A stretch of DNA of 64,000 nucleotides. Source: Tanypteryx hageni. Taxonomy: Eukaryota; Arthropoda; Insecta; Odonata; Petaluridae. Both the position numbers and the translations under genes were made by a program. Below, piece after piece: positions 10,042 through 21,600 of this stretch. The notes under the pieces were generated by a model. The model worked only from the letters and a program-made list of their open reading frames with translations, made no database searches and had not been told where the DNA came from. Numbering within the stretch: position 1 is the first letter of the stretch; each line of letters starts with the position of its first letter. The stretch covers positions 127,873,307 through 127,937,306 of the forward strand of contig CM054114.1 of the NCBI GenBank assembly GCA_028673005.1, in the 5' to 3' direction.

Positions 10042-13000
10042 ACCCGCCTTAGAGAGTTGCGCTGCACCTCACGAATTTAAGTTAACGAGTAAGTAATATT
10101 TTTATTATTCATTCATTCATTCTAGTGTTCTGTCTTACGACAAGTCCTACCAATTCATTGATTGGTTTTGATTAGAGAATATACATACATGGTGTGGTGG
10201 TTATTTTTATTATAAACATATGTAAAAGACCAAACGGAATTTATAAAGAATCAATTGATGACTTGGTAAAAATGATGCAAATTGTAAATTGTGCGCAAAA
10301 GCGCTACTAATTAAAAAACGTAGGAAGTCTATTATGTTAGGCCGACAGAAATGCAAAAAGATGAAGCAAGAAGATGAAGAGCAAGAATGGTAGCAAAAGA
10401 GAGTTTTACATAGATTCATCCTGCTTATAGGGGAGTTTGAGTCCAGTTTTTTTGTTTTATTATTTTATTATTTTTATATTAAATTATGTATCCAGAGATA
10501 TGAGTGAAATGAATGACTGAGGAAATTCATATAACATATGCGTGATATTTAATATGAAACCTTAGTTATCACAAAATATTTGGTAATGCTTGCTGCAAAA
10601 TATTTCACTTCAAGAACACCATTCTCGGATTCAAAAAGGTGTATCATTAGGAAAAAAAAGATCGAAACGACTATACAGTTTTTCAATCTCAATACAAAAC
10701 TCAGAAGAGATTATGAACAGTCTAATCTTTATCGATTGCAAACCTGTCTGGGTACTTTTTAATCATCTAAGCCCTATCATTTGCGTAAAATTCATAAATA
10801 CTAAAACATATATTGTTATCTAAAATATCTTTAAATGAACGATAAATATAACGAATTGATTTGATTGCGTTCTCAATAAATTAGTAATCACGCCGAGGAA
10901 TTATAATTTCAAGAGAAAATTGTTTGTTTGTAACAAAGTTGGCGATCAAGTTAACTCCTTCGAAACGAGAGCTTGATGAATTATACCATGAGACTTATAC
11001 TTAGCAGCCCAAATCCGCATCACGCTCGCAACACCGCTTCCTGATTACAGAAGTTACCTTCATTGTCGATTCTCTCCTACCATCTTGTTCCATTGGTCTT
11101 TCTCTATATTTCTTTCCTCTCCCATTTTATCTCGTCAAAGCTTCAGTCGCACCTTTGTCTCTCTTTTCCTTCCATCTTTCACCCGCCAAGGGGTTCTTTC
11201 TATTCCCCTTTCTGCATCAAAACGAGAAGAAAGACCGGTTTGTTCTCATCCTCTCAGAGAGGAAAGGAATCTTCTCTTCTCTTATTCCACCGAGAGCCAG
11301 CCGTCGCCGTATCGTTCCTTTTATATATTCCACCGGGATGGTAGGGATGGAGCAGCGAGAGGGACTTAGGGCGTTTAAGAGTGTGGACGGCGGGAAAAGA
11401 GGTCTTAAATATTAATCGATCTCCCCTTTCGATGCAGGGATTGCCGAAGGGAAGATAATGCGACCGGGAGCGTGTTAAGTTCCCTAAAATTTTGAGTCAT
11501 ATGTAGTCAAAGCTACGCTTGAGTATTGTTTTCACGGAGGCTAGACTGAGGATTTCGCTTATTCAAACACGCGCATTAAGAAATAAGAGGGATTGTTTTA
11601 GATTTATTTTTAAAGGGGTTACTCGGTATGGAACATGTTTAACATACGTAGCGATTTCTAAAAATATCGTTCCAAGGTTCCGGAATGGGAAACTGGCTCT
11701 TGCGTAGCAGATTTCAGTTACTTGAGCGGAAATAAAAGAGGACATTTAGAGGGTAAACACCACCGATAATGCTGTAATAATGCAATATATCGACTGTGAT
11801 CAGCGATAACTCGAAGATACCAGTGCACTAGGCCACTCCAATCCTTACAAAAACCGTCCAAGTTCTATGTTATTATAATTTTGGTATTCCTAAATTTTGA
11901 AGTTATAAAAGAAAACTTCCAATGAACTCTACCCCGCAATTATTTAAGTCGTTTCTGACTATAACTGCCAACATAAAAAACAATTCGCTTGAAATGACAA
12001 GGAGACGAGGACTTCTTACATTTATAAATATACATAATTCCAAATTGCGGATTCTCCGACATCCTCGATTTTATTTTTTACCTTCATTAGGATCACACAT
12101 TATCATGGGCTATTAACAAAACATAACGTTACGATTTAAAACGAGAAAAAATTTACCCTAGCCAGATGTGCACCCATGTTGCCATTTAGAGCGCGACCAC
12201 GAGGAGACTGCCGCATTTTGGGCAAACATTTCAAGTCATTTTCACATTCAAATCGCAATTAAACCTTTAAAAAACGTAGGAATTTAATCGGAGCGTAAAA
12301 ATCGCGTCGCAAATTGTCTCGACCTTTTGCAGCAATCAGTACACAAGCCGAGAATAAACCTCGGGACGAAAGGAAATAAAAACATCGGACACAGAAGCAA
12401 GAGTATATCATGGAGTTAAACCCATTCGGATGCGACGGACGGGTATATATTACAACCGCGGGAGAAAAATAGGAAAGTGCGATGCGATTGCCGTACGAGA
12501 ACATTGGGGAACGCTAGGTTGCGCCCGAGAGAATAAGCTGAGCGAACGTTATCACCTGTGTCGCTCAATTCCAAGGCACAGAACACCCCTCTCTCTCTCT
12601 CTCTCTCTCTCTCTTAGTCTACCCCTTTTCCCAATCTCTTTTTCACTCCTCTTTCTCCCTTTCTCTCTCTCACTCCCTCTACAACCCTCCCTTTTTCCAA
12701 TCTCGAATGTCCCAAGAGCACATACATCCGAGCACTCGGACCTAGAGGAAATAAAACTATTTATATTCTTTTCGAAGTGCGCTTTTTTTTAACGCTGTTC
12801 GGGACCGAATGGCTAATTCGTTTTCAACGTCAACTTCAGAGGTCTCTGCAAAATAAAAACAAAGCTGACTTCGCAAGGTCCGATTCGATATAGGACTAGG
12901 TCCTACGTCAAAGCGCACACACACATAACTAGCTGAAACGCCCGGCTTCGCTCAGGAAAGTATTGTAAAGTTTTACCAATAATATAATTACGCATTAACG

Positions 13001-13794
13001 TCTTACTTAATATTAATTGTGGATTACGTCAATATTATTCTCGAATACGTAAAAAATAAACAACATCTTGGTTACCGAACAAATATAAGTAAATGTATCG
13101 ATTTATGTTGCGATAAATCTTTCAGTGTTAAAGGTAAAAGGTAACAATGTTCTAATATTCCTTAAAAATCATATGAAACACTTTAAAAGTATTTATAGAC
13201 CATATTTAGGCACGAATCCATTTGTACCCTTTACCTTGGGATTGGCTATTCTTCCTCTACGGAGCGCGACGGCGTGGATTCTCGTTGCATTAATCTTTAC
13301 GTTGCTATCTCCCTTTGAAGAGGACAACAATTAAGAAAATTAGCTTTGTTGCCGCCTGGAAACTGTTAATAAAGTTTGCGCTAAAAGGATACTTTCGAGC
13401 GATTTAACATGTAATACGACATAACATAAACAGAATTAAAATATTAAGTCTTTCGTGCGTAAAACAAGCCATTTCCCGTGACCATAAGTTAATATTTAGG
13501 TTGGGCATGGGATACACTGCAAAGCTTTCTAAAAATGCATTTTTAAATTACTTCAAATTTAGATACGAATTCGAGAAAAGAACAGTTGTCTCTCTGAAAG
13601 AATGGAGTTCTTAATTTTTGAAAGCAGGATTCAAATACCTACAGAATTGGCGTAAATATCTGCTTTTAATCAGAAAAAATGTGAATTTTTCCTCTTTTCA
13701 ACAATGAAAATCTTTAAACGACCTCAATGCTATTAAAAGGATCTGGTATTATACGTTACGATTGCAGTAATTTAATGTTTTTAATGGAAAGTAA
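10042..13794. other. non-coding sequence with short CT repeat
   Basis: 11060-11290 and 12585-12700 are pyrimidine-rich, the latter starting with a pure CT run at 12590-12614. At 12930-12956 the phrase ACTAGCTGAAACGCCCGG followed by CTTCGCTC matches a short wording that recurs in arthropod interspersed repeats. I cannot define element boundaries around it. The frame at 13125-13334 (hydrophobic C-terminal half) is unrecognised. Confidence 0.35.
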
Positions 13795-13965
13795 TGCCGT
13801 CATAACGAACTTCCAACTCGAATCTCAACGGAAAGTAAAAATTATTCGAGTATTAGAAAACTCAATTAAGGAAATATATATATAAATATTTTTATACATA
13901 CAGTGAAGCAACTATAACTCAAATCTCAAGGAATGCAAAAATTATTCGAGTTATGGAAATACATT
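13795..13965. mobile_element. two adjacent pogo/Tigger-like end fragments
   Basis: CAGTGAAGCAACTATAACTC at 13901 followed by AAATCTCAAGG matches the 'cagtgaaacctctataactcgaa' style of pogo/Tigger ends. A second diverged copy 101 bp upstream (AACTCGAATCTCAACGG from 13815) shares the continuation AAAAATTATTCGAGT. Neither has an identifiable partner end here. A third fragment of this type lies at 33704. Confidence 0.4.
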
Positions 13966-14104
13966 TTTTCATTTTTCTTTAATTGAATTAATATCAAGTT
14001 TATTCCCGTAAGCATATAAGTTAACTTATTATAATTTTCAATATCATGCCTATTATGAAAGCATCATCATCAGTATTTTCTTCCGATAATCTATATATAT
14101 ATAT

Positions 14105-14328
14105 ATATATGGATGTCAACAAGGTGTTGGGATGAGGAAGAGAGTTCTCTCTCTGTAGCTGAAGAAGGAGTAGTTCCGAAAGCTTCTACGTTTGTGATGT
14201 TTCTGTGTTTTTGTGTTATTTTACGTGTGTCGCTTCGACATCCCCGGGGCCTCGCCAACCTGAAGTCGTCTGATTGGTGAGTGCTCACTGGGTTTCCTCA
14301 TCCCAACACCTTGTTGACATCCATATAT
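14105..14328. mobile_element. foldback element with 35 bp perfect inverted ends
   Basis: Bases 14105-14139 (ATATATGGATGTCAACAAGG and onward to GATGAGGAA) are the exact inverse of 14294-14328. The 154 bp interior contains CTGAAGA (14159-14165), a short stem (GGAG/TTCC) and GAAA (14178-14181). This is an arrangement like the conserved core of a hammerhead ribozyme, with one extra base before the stem. The element sits in a TA microsatellite, so a target duplication cannot be read. It has no coding capacity. Short inverted-repeat elements with such a core would fit a Penelope-like remnant, but that is inference. Confidence 0.6.
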
Positions 14329-14357
14329 CTATTTTACCTTTCCTTTTCCGTAAGTTG

Positions 14358-14359
<2 letters not shown>

Positions 14360-14410
<51 letters not shown>
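14360..14410. repeat. (TA)n microsatellite
   Basis: About 25 uninterrupted TA dinucleotides, which could extrude as a cruciform. Confidence 0.95.
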
Positions 14411-14411
<1 letters not shown>

Positions 14412-14589
14412 CGCTACGGCAATGCGTGGCACGCTGGAGGTGCCGAGCTATGAGAACTTTGTATTGCTAAACACAGGTGATACAGCTAGTATTGAAACAT
14501 ATTAGATGTTTGTACGTATCATAATGATAGTATTGTATTGTAAAATCTGAAGATAAATCTGAGATTAAGAATTAGAAAAGGACGGGTAA

Positions 14590-14900
14590 AAAGAGATAAA
14601 GAAGAAGACGGAGAAATAGAGGGAGAACTATGGATTGTGACAGGAGGGAATGAGAGAGGTGGGAGAAAAGAAAGGCAAAGAGAGGGAGGGAGAGGAGGGA
14701 AACAGAGGTAGGAGGGAGGGAGAGAGGAATGGAGGAAGAAAGGGAGGGAGAGAGGAAGGAAGAAAGGGAGGGAGAGAGGAAGGGAGGAAGAAAGGGAGGG
14801 AGAGAGGGAGGGAAAGAGGGACGGAGAGAGAGAGAGGAAGAGAGGGAGGGAGAGAGTGAGAGAGGAAGGGAGGGAGACAAATGGAGGGAGAGAGGGATGG
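14590..14900. repeat. GA-rich purine tract
   Basis: Nearly all purine on the + strand, built from GGGAGGGAGAGAG, GGAAGGAAGAAAGG and related units. Long frames on both strands (Arg/Glu/Gly or Ser/Leu/Pro) come from this composition and are not genes. Confidence 0.85.
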
Positions 14901-15393
14901 TGAGATCATTTGACTCTCTAACTATCGCATCACAAGTCAAGAGATCTAAAATTGTTTGTACAAAGAAATTTTTGATACTGAGCAATAACGTACTAGCGCG
15001 AAGATACTCTGCGCGGGTAAATCTGGTATGTGAGATTTTACTGTATCTAAAACACTAATTGCATCACGCACTGTGATTGAGAGTATCATAGATAATTGAA
15101 ATTCTCACGTACTACTATAGGAAGGAACGAATAGCTTTGTTTTTCTCTAGGAATAGAAGAGATCACAATCGGAGAAGCAACCCTGATAGCAGTGACGGTA
15201 CAACGTGAAAAGTATTTTAATGTTGTGTTTCGTAGTTTGTCGAGAAATTAGAACTCATTTCAATTGCCATACCTATTGTCATAACTATTTCTCGATATTT
15301 TTTATCCAAATACGTGCTAAACGCATAGACGATGATGCCATAATCTTAACAGACAACTTCCTTATTTTTCCGTAAATTGAATGTACTATAGGG
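14901..15393. other. non-coding sequence
   Basis: Mixed composition with no recognised gene or repeat. The last eight bases (CTATAGGG, 15386-15393) are the target duplication of the next element. Confidence 0.35.
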
Positions 15394-15673
15394 CAGCGGT
15401 GGCCAAGCCTATTTACCCTCAGAGCCAGATATGATAATCTCCTTAAGTTTGAGAGGCGCAAGACACGCATTTAGCGCACAAATATGTAGGAACAGTAAAC
15501 ATAACTTGTATTTGATGTAATACAGAGATATTGCATGTCCATTAAGCATCCCCAAAAGGTCTTATTCGCACCGTGTTATCGCATTCTGACCTGATAAACC
15601 TTGATACGCCCTTGACTGTAAATGAATAAGAGCCGCACCTTAAGTTAAAAGAGCCGCGGTTTGGCCATCCTTG
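15394..15673. mobile_element. hAT-type MITE with 8 bp target duplication
   Basis: The left end CAGCGGTGGCCAAGCC is mirrored by GGTTTGGCCATCCTTG, which inverts to CAAGGATGGCCAAACC. The flanks are CTATAGGG (15386-15393) and GTATAGGG (15674-15681), identical at seven of eight positions, as expected for a hAT 8 bp duplication. The subterminal GAGCCAGAT ... AGAGCCGCGG wording is also typical of this family. At 280 bp without an open frame it is non-autonomous. Confidence 0.75.
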
Positions 15674-15917
15674 GTATAGGGCATTGTCTTGATGATTATT
15701 CTAATTGCACATGCAGGACGATCTGAAATACAATACGAAACTTGAAATACAAAAACTTGGACACGAGCCGATTGCCGAAGAATTAGGAAACTACATATAG
15801 GCTCCACGTGGCTGAAGTGCTGTTGCCCTGGAGATCGCGTTGGTTTATTTAAGAGTTTAGATCTTGGTGTATGGTGATTTTTTGATGCGCTTGCAGTATG
15901 CAAGCACCGAAAACTCG

Positions 15918-15948
<31 letters not shown>

Positions 15949-16170
15949 ATTATTATATTATTCATGGTTAAACCTGGTTCTCCATATATCGTACTCCTAT
16001 TTTCCGCTGTCTTCTTCCTATCTTGATAACTCTCTTTCCCTTTCAAATCGTCTATCAGGTGAAACCTCTTTCCCTTTTTCCATCTTGTTACCGACTTTTA
16101 TAGTAACTTGCTGAGACAATCTTTCCATCCGTATTCATAATTCCTTTACCACGAATTCCATTAGATATTA
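15674..16170. other. non-coding sequence with (AT)n
   Basis: An AT microsatellite lies at 15919-15945, running into ATT repeats. Nothing else is recognised. Confidence 0.4.
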
Positions 16171-16361
16171 GCATAAATTTGATTTGATTAATAAATTTTA
16201 ATATTTTCACAGTTTTTCATACTTAATTTGGTTAACACGCATATATATATATAACCTTCGTTTACATGAGCTACAAGTGCGAATAAAGCCATGAGTTCGT
16301 GTTAACCAAATTAAGTATGAAAAACTGTGAAAATATTAAAATTTATTAATCAAATTTATGC
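16171..16361. mobile_element. foldback MITE with ~65 bp inverted arms
   Basis: The arm from 16171 to 16239 (GCATAAATTTGATTTGATTA ... GGTTAACACG) inverts to 16298-16361. The only clear difference is a 5 bp insertion in the left arm. The loop is about 58 bp and contains a TA run. TTA occurs immediately outside both ends (16168-16170 and 16362-16364), which could be a 3 bp target duplication of the PIF/Harbinger type. The terminal sequence is not typical of that family, so the superfamily is open. Confidence 0.65.
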
Positions 16362-18135
16362 TTAAAAAGTTCACATTGAACCTAAACGATGTAAATATGT
16401 ATGCATTATCTTAAATTTTTAACTGGACGACATATGCAAAATCCATGGATATGAAATAAATCGAAATAATTTCATAGAAATGTTCATTTCACAACAGAAC
16501 AAAATAAAAATAGCTATAATATAGTATATATGAATAGTGAATTGGCATTGAAGCAAACGACTAGTAGGTCATTCCTTGCTCATTGTACCGCCACGATACA
16601 ACGCTTTTGGGGTCCAACCAACGATCGGTTACCAGATTGAAGAAAACACTCGTCCCATTCAAATCAAAAGTGTTCCGATCGATTTAAAAATTCTGAAGTA
16701 ATTCGTTCACACCTATTTTATCCACTTTATTCGATTCATCACAAATAGCATGTGCAGAAATTCCATTTCTTTATGGAACCTCCAAAACCATCCGTTTGAA
16801 TAGTCAAAATCTTTTATTCTATGACCTCTCCTTGGATGAGAAGTCCAGAAATCGGGACCATTAATGTCCTCATATGTTGATACCATTTCAACAATTTTTC
16901 TTCTAAATCAAAACCACCTGTGGGTTTACTTTTCGTTGTCGACCCAGCATCTACAGCTTGGTCGATTGTTTCTTCATTTTCATTATCGGGAAAGTTTCGA
17001 CTTAGAAATTTCTCATTTTTCTGTAATTTTTGTTTTTGAATCCTGTAGTATTTTAATGTTTATTGTTAGCATAATTGAAGTTAGTCTTGTTTTACAGCTT
17101 GGGCTATCAATTTATATGTTTGAACGCTCACATACAAAACTGTTCTTCAACAGGAGAAGACGGGGAGATGCGGACGATTCCCTATTCCACCATTAGAAAT
17201 CATTTCAATTGGTCGAGCCATTGTCGTTCTGCTAAATATGACATTTTTCGTCGGCGTGGCAAGAGACGGAGGTAAAAGTGGGAATTGCCTAGTCAGCGAC
17301 TTTCTCCGCCGGAACGAAGATCAAATATAAAATATCAATTTCGTTTGATGACACTCAAAATCCCAACAGAATTTTTCGAGTTCCACTCCTATTTCAAATA
17401 ATGTCAGCGTGATTATCACATGGCGGCAATCGAAATGAAAGTATATCGATGCATTTTCCGGAAATATTCTTCAAATTGGCTTATTGGTTTGCCAAATTTA
17501 ATGAGATTTATGTTTCATTCTTTTCCTTTTGGATTTCTTTCTTTTTCTTCCTTAGAAGTGGCAATCGAGATTCACTTGTTGCCAAACTTTAGCTCTTCAA
17601 TAACGTTTACCTTAAAATATTGCATATGTAAAGGCAATTAAAAAAATATCTTTGAGTAATTCTTTTGTTGAATCATATTTGCTATTTCCCTTAAAAGTGT
17701 TTATTTTCCCGTATAAGCTCTATTATCAGGGCGTGTATCGAGTACTTTTAAAGTTTGTGTCGTGATCCAATGCTGGGTTGTTAAGCATGGTGATAAGTGA
17801 GACCTCAAGGCTAATGAAAAAAAAATGCTGAATAAAAGTCTGAAAGTTCTCAACGCGTACAAGAAACAAGGATCAAAAATAAGACATGGTTTTCCTATAG
17901 GATCTGTTGCGTTTATTACGAGTTGAGGAAAATCAAGACAGACCATCCACCATCTCCATAGTTTTAAGAAGTGACCGTTCTATAACAAAATAAAATGTTT
18001 AAAAAACTGACTAACATCAATGGCTAGAGAAGTATACTATTTTAATTAATTTGAAAGATAAAACCTAAACATGCACATAAGATAGCAGCATATCACAGTG
18101 TGGAATTTTTATATGCACAATTTATTTTGTATATA
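16362..18135. other. AT-rich non-coding sequence
   Basis: Frames up to 110 codons at 16864-17196 have no recognisable product and biased hydrophobic content. No repeat boundaries are found. Confidence 0.35.
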
Positions 18136-18691
18136 CAGTAAAATCTCGATTATCCGACCCTAGTTTAACCAAATTTTGTTTAACCGACCAAAAAATAGAT
18201 GATCTGTCTAACCATAGTCGGAAATCATACGTTTGTTGCATCCACCGAAAGACGGTTCACACGGAAGATACTCGGGAGTCGGTTCATGCGGGTGATGATT
18301 ACCGCTAGCTATTTAATCTAGTAAAATAAAATTATGATTAAATATCCATTAAATGCCTTATAATCAATAAATAAAAGAAGTTTCATAGCTCACCTAAGGT
18401 TTATTGTAATCTAAAAGAAAATCTCGCGGAATTAACCTCTTATGAGGTGACAATCCTACTGACAGTTGATTCACTCGGGAGACCATTGCTAATTTAATTT
18501 TAATGTTTTAGTAAATAATATTTTATTTTATTATTTTTTATTTTAAATCTAACTCTAAAATGGCCTGAGATTTCGTAAAACATTTAAATAAATAGATAAC
18601 GTTCCAAAATGAGCAGTTTCCATTATTTACGAATTATTCGACTTTTCGGTTTATCTGACGGTCCTTCCCCCATATAATCGAGGTTTTACTG
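18136..18691. mobile_element. pogo/Tigger-like MITE with TA target duplication
   Basis: The left end CAGTAAAATCTCGATTATCC is mirrored by ATAATCGAGGTTTTACTG; these are inverted ends of about 20 bp with one substitution and an adjacent small difference. TA stands on both sides (18134-18135 and 18692-18693). The CAGTANAACCTCGATTATCCG tip and repeated TAACCGACC wording (18180-18190) are characteristic of pogo/Tigger elements. It is about 556 bp, AT-rich and non-coding. Confidence 0.8.
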
Positions 18692-21084
18692 TAATACTAC
18701 CTCGAAGAACACTGGATCGGACGTTTAGTTAGCATCAACTAGGACTTGGTTAGGGATTATGCTGCTACACTTTCGGAATAAATGAGATTTGAAAAGCTGC
18801 ATAAGAACTTTGCATCTCGAAGTATAAACTCGAACGCATTTCCTTTTTCGGATGTGATTGTACCGTGCAAAGTGCTTATGTAATACTATCCTCAATCAAG
18901 TTCCTGGAAATGATACGTTATGAATTTCGTACCACATTAATTTTTTGTGACTCTTTAAGAATCTCTCTTCTTCTTACGCCATCTTATTGTCACCGTATCT
19001 CTCTTTTCGCAAATTTCTTTCCTCTGGCTTCCATCCACTACCGCGCACCTGCATCCCCTCACAGGAAGATTTTCGCTGCCATTCCAAACATTCGTGGATG
19101 GAGATTTTATATTCGGGAAAATAAAGAAATCTTCCGCGATAGAAGAAATGTTCAAACTTCTTTTTTTATTCCCAAGTTGCCGTTTCCATTCTCATCCTCC
19201 ACACACGCCACGCTCTCCAAGTTTTTCCCTTAGTTTCCTACCGAGCCTTCTCCCTCCTCATCTCCATCTCTCCCTCCCGAATCTCTGTCGCCTCTCCACG
19301 CAGACACCCACGGGACCAGCTCGGCAGCAGTTCATGACTTTCCCCTCCTTTCCCGCCTTTGGGGATCGTTTGCACGTTCCCCGGGGATGGCGCCACCATC
19401 GTAATGCCAACCCGACGTCTCCGGAGGACGGCGCAAGGGAATAAATGTTGTAAGGGTTGGTAGGGTGGGAAGGGAGGGAGGAGGTCCTCCACCATCCATG
19501 ATCACCAACCCGTTGAGATAGGCTTTTGAAGGTCAACATACGGATCCAGGGACGCAGGGATCATGCGGAGCGTCCCATTTAACTGTTTCTACAAGATATG
19601 CTAGCATTTTTTCCACGATAGTTAAATTAGAAAGAGAGACAGAAAGATTATGATACTGATTCGGCGAATACGTGTGTACTACATTTTACTTATAAGCAAG
19701 ATATTTTTAATATATCAGATTTAGATTAAGCTACAATATTTTTGAATTGGTCTTAAGAGCCATCATATATCTTGTTAAAATAGAAGAAAATACTATTTTA
19801 TAGAGAATTTATGATTTTGCGTATGTTTGAATGCATACGCTCAACTTTTCCATATCCATTAATATCATAATGAGGCAACATATTCTTTCTACGGCGATAT
19901 TGCATTAATTTGTTTCAGCTAATTACTTCATTCCATTAACATTAACGATAACTGTATGAACGTTAATTTTACTATTTGTGAAACCATAGCAACAAACGCA
20001 ATGATGCAAATTAGGTATCTCTCTATTAATTCAATACTGACAGCAATAAAACGAATAAAAGGGTGGATGAGATAGAAAACAGAAAATAGAGACACATTCA
20101 CTCAATTTTCCTATCCTTTCTCCTTATTCCTCATTCCATTTCAAATATAAATAAACAACAAGCACGATTTGTCGCGGTAAAACACACCCACGGCAAAGAC
20201 AGGAACGGAAACTATGAGAAAGAAGAAGTGTATGAGATTGGGTGAGGGAGGGAGAGATAGAGTGAAGCGAAAGGGAAGAGGAAAAAGCGAGGAGAGGTAG
20301 GAAGAAAGCCGGTTGAATTGAAAGGGACAGGCAGAAGCATAGACAAAGTGTTAGAGAAAGAGGTCGATAAAGAAATAGTAAGATATTCACTTAGACATAC
20401 CAATGGGGAAAAAAGAAAAGGTATGGTAAAGATAAGGAAAGAATTCTTCCTCATTCATACATTTGCGGCAAATAGAGTATCACCGTACATTATTTGTAAC
20501 ACTAACAGGTCTAAATAAATGACAAATATCAAAATTGAACAAGAGAAAATAAAAATTTTAAAAATATTTTTCTGCAAGAAATAGATCTGAGACATCGGAG
20601 AAGAAGATAAGGTGAGAGCAAAAGAAGAAGGAAGACAAGACGCTTTGGTTGAAAGATGGAGAAACGCATAACTAGATATACAGATACATAGAGACAGGCA
20701 TAGAAGACCCGGATACGAAAGCCAACACAAAGAGGTCACCATTCTTTACGAAAGCATACACATACACACGTCATCCTTCTCAAAGCTCGAAAAATAATCC
20801 GACTATGAGGAGAGAGAACAACATCTCTCCCTCTCCAAGCCAAGTTCAACCTTGTAGACGTTGCAATCAAGAGCCATACACCGACGGCAATGTTGCCGCT
20901 AGCAGGCGAGGAGGGAAAGCGGTTTTTTCTCGGGTTAGGAGGTAAACACCACCCGCGTTCACATCCGCGAGCCTAAAAGCGAAGGGGAGCAAATGTCGTG
21001 TCCGGAGGTGACTGTGTGTGTGTATGCCACTCGTCGCCAGGATTCCTGCTGCTAGGGAGGATTCGCTAGCATTAACATAGGTCT
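18692..21084. other. non-coding sequence with a GC-richer island
   Basis: 19230-19450 is CpG-containing and GC-richer than its surroundings, with frames open on both strands but no recognised product. 20220-20340 and 20580-20640 are purine-rich on the + strand. No gene is called. Confidence 0.35.
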
Positions 21085-21600
21085 AGGAGTGTTGGGGAGA
21101 TGTCGCAGTAGGAGGAAGAGAAGGGAGGAAAGGAGAGAGAGAGAGAGACAGAGACAGGAAAGAAAGAAGAGAAACGGAGGGAGGGCGAAGAACGGGGAGG
21201 AAGGGAGAGCCAGGGAGGGAGAGAGAGAGACAGGGGAGGAGGGAGAGAAACAAGGAGGGACGAAGAGTGATAGAGAGGAGTGGAGGGGGAATGGAGAGGA
21301 ATGGGGGAGGGGAGGGAGAATTGGGGAGGGGAGGGAGAGGAGTAGGAGAGGGAAGGTAGTGGAGTGAGGGAGGGGAGAGACAAAAGTGGAGGAAGGGAGA
21401 GACAGGGAGGGAATCAGTACCACCCCAGATGTGGCACTCATTCCAATCTCTCTCCCTCCCCCTCCCTCTCTCCTTCTCTCTTCCATCTCTCTCCCTCTCT
21501 CTACTCTCCTCTCTCCCTCTCTCTACTCCCCACTCTCCCTCCCTCTCTCTCTCTTATCTTCTCTCTCTCCTTCTCTCTCCCCCCTCTCTCCGCTTGCAAC
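21085..21600. repeat. purine tract followed by pyrimidine tract
   Basis: 21100-21415 is almost pure purine on the + strand (GGGAGGGAGAGAG units). After about 25 bases of mixed sequence, 21440-21590 is almost pure pyrimidine (CTCTCTCCCTCCC units). The two halves are roughly self-complementary in composition. Open frames across them are artefacts. Confidence 0.85.

Noticed and set aside
14572..15058. Open frames up to 137 codons on both strands
   Set aside because: Purine tract artefacts with Arg/Glu/Gly or Ser/Leu/Pro content.
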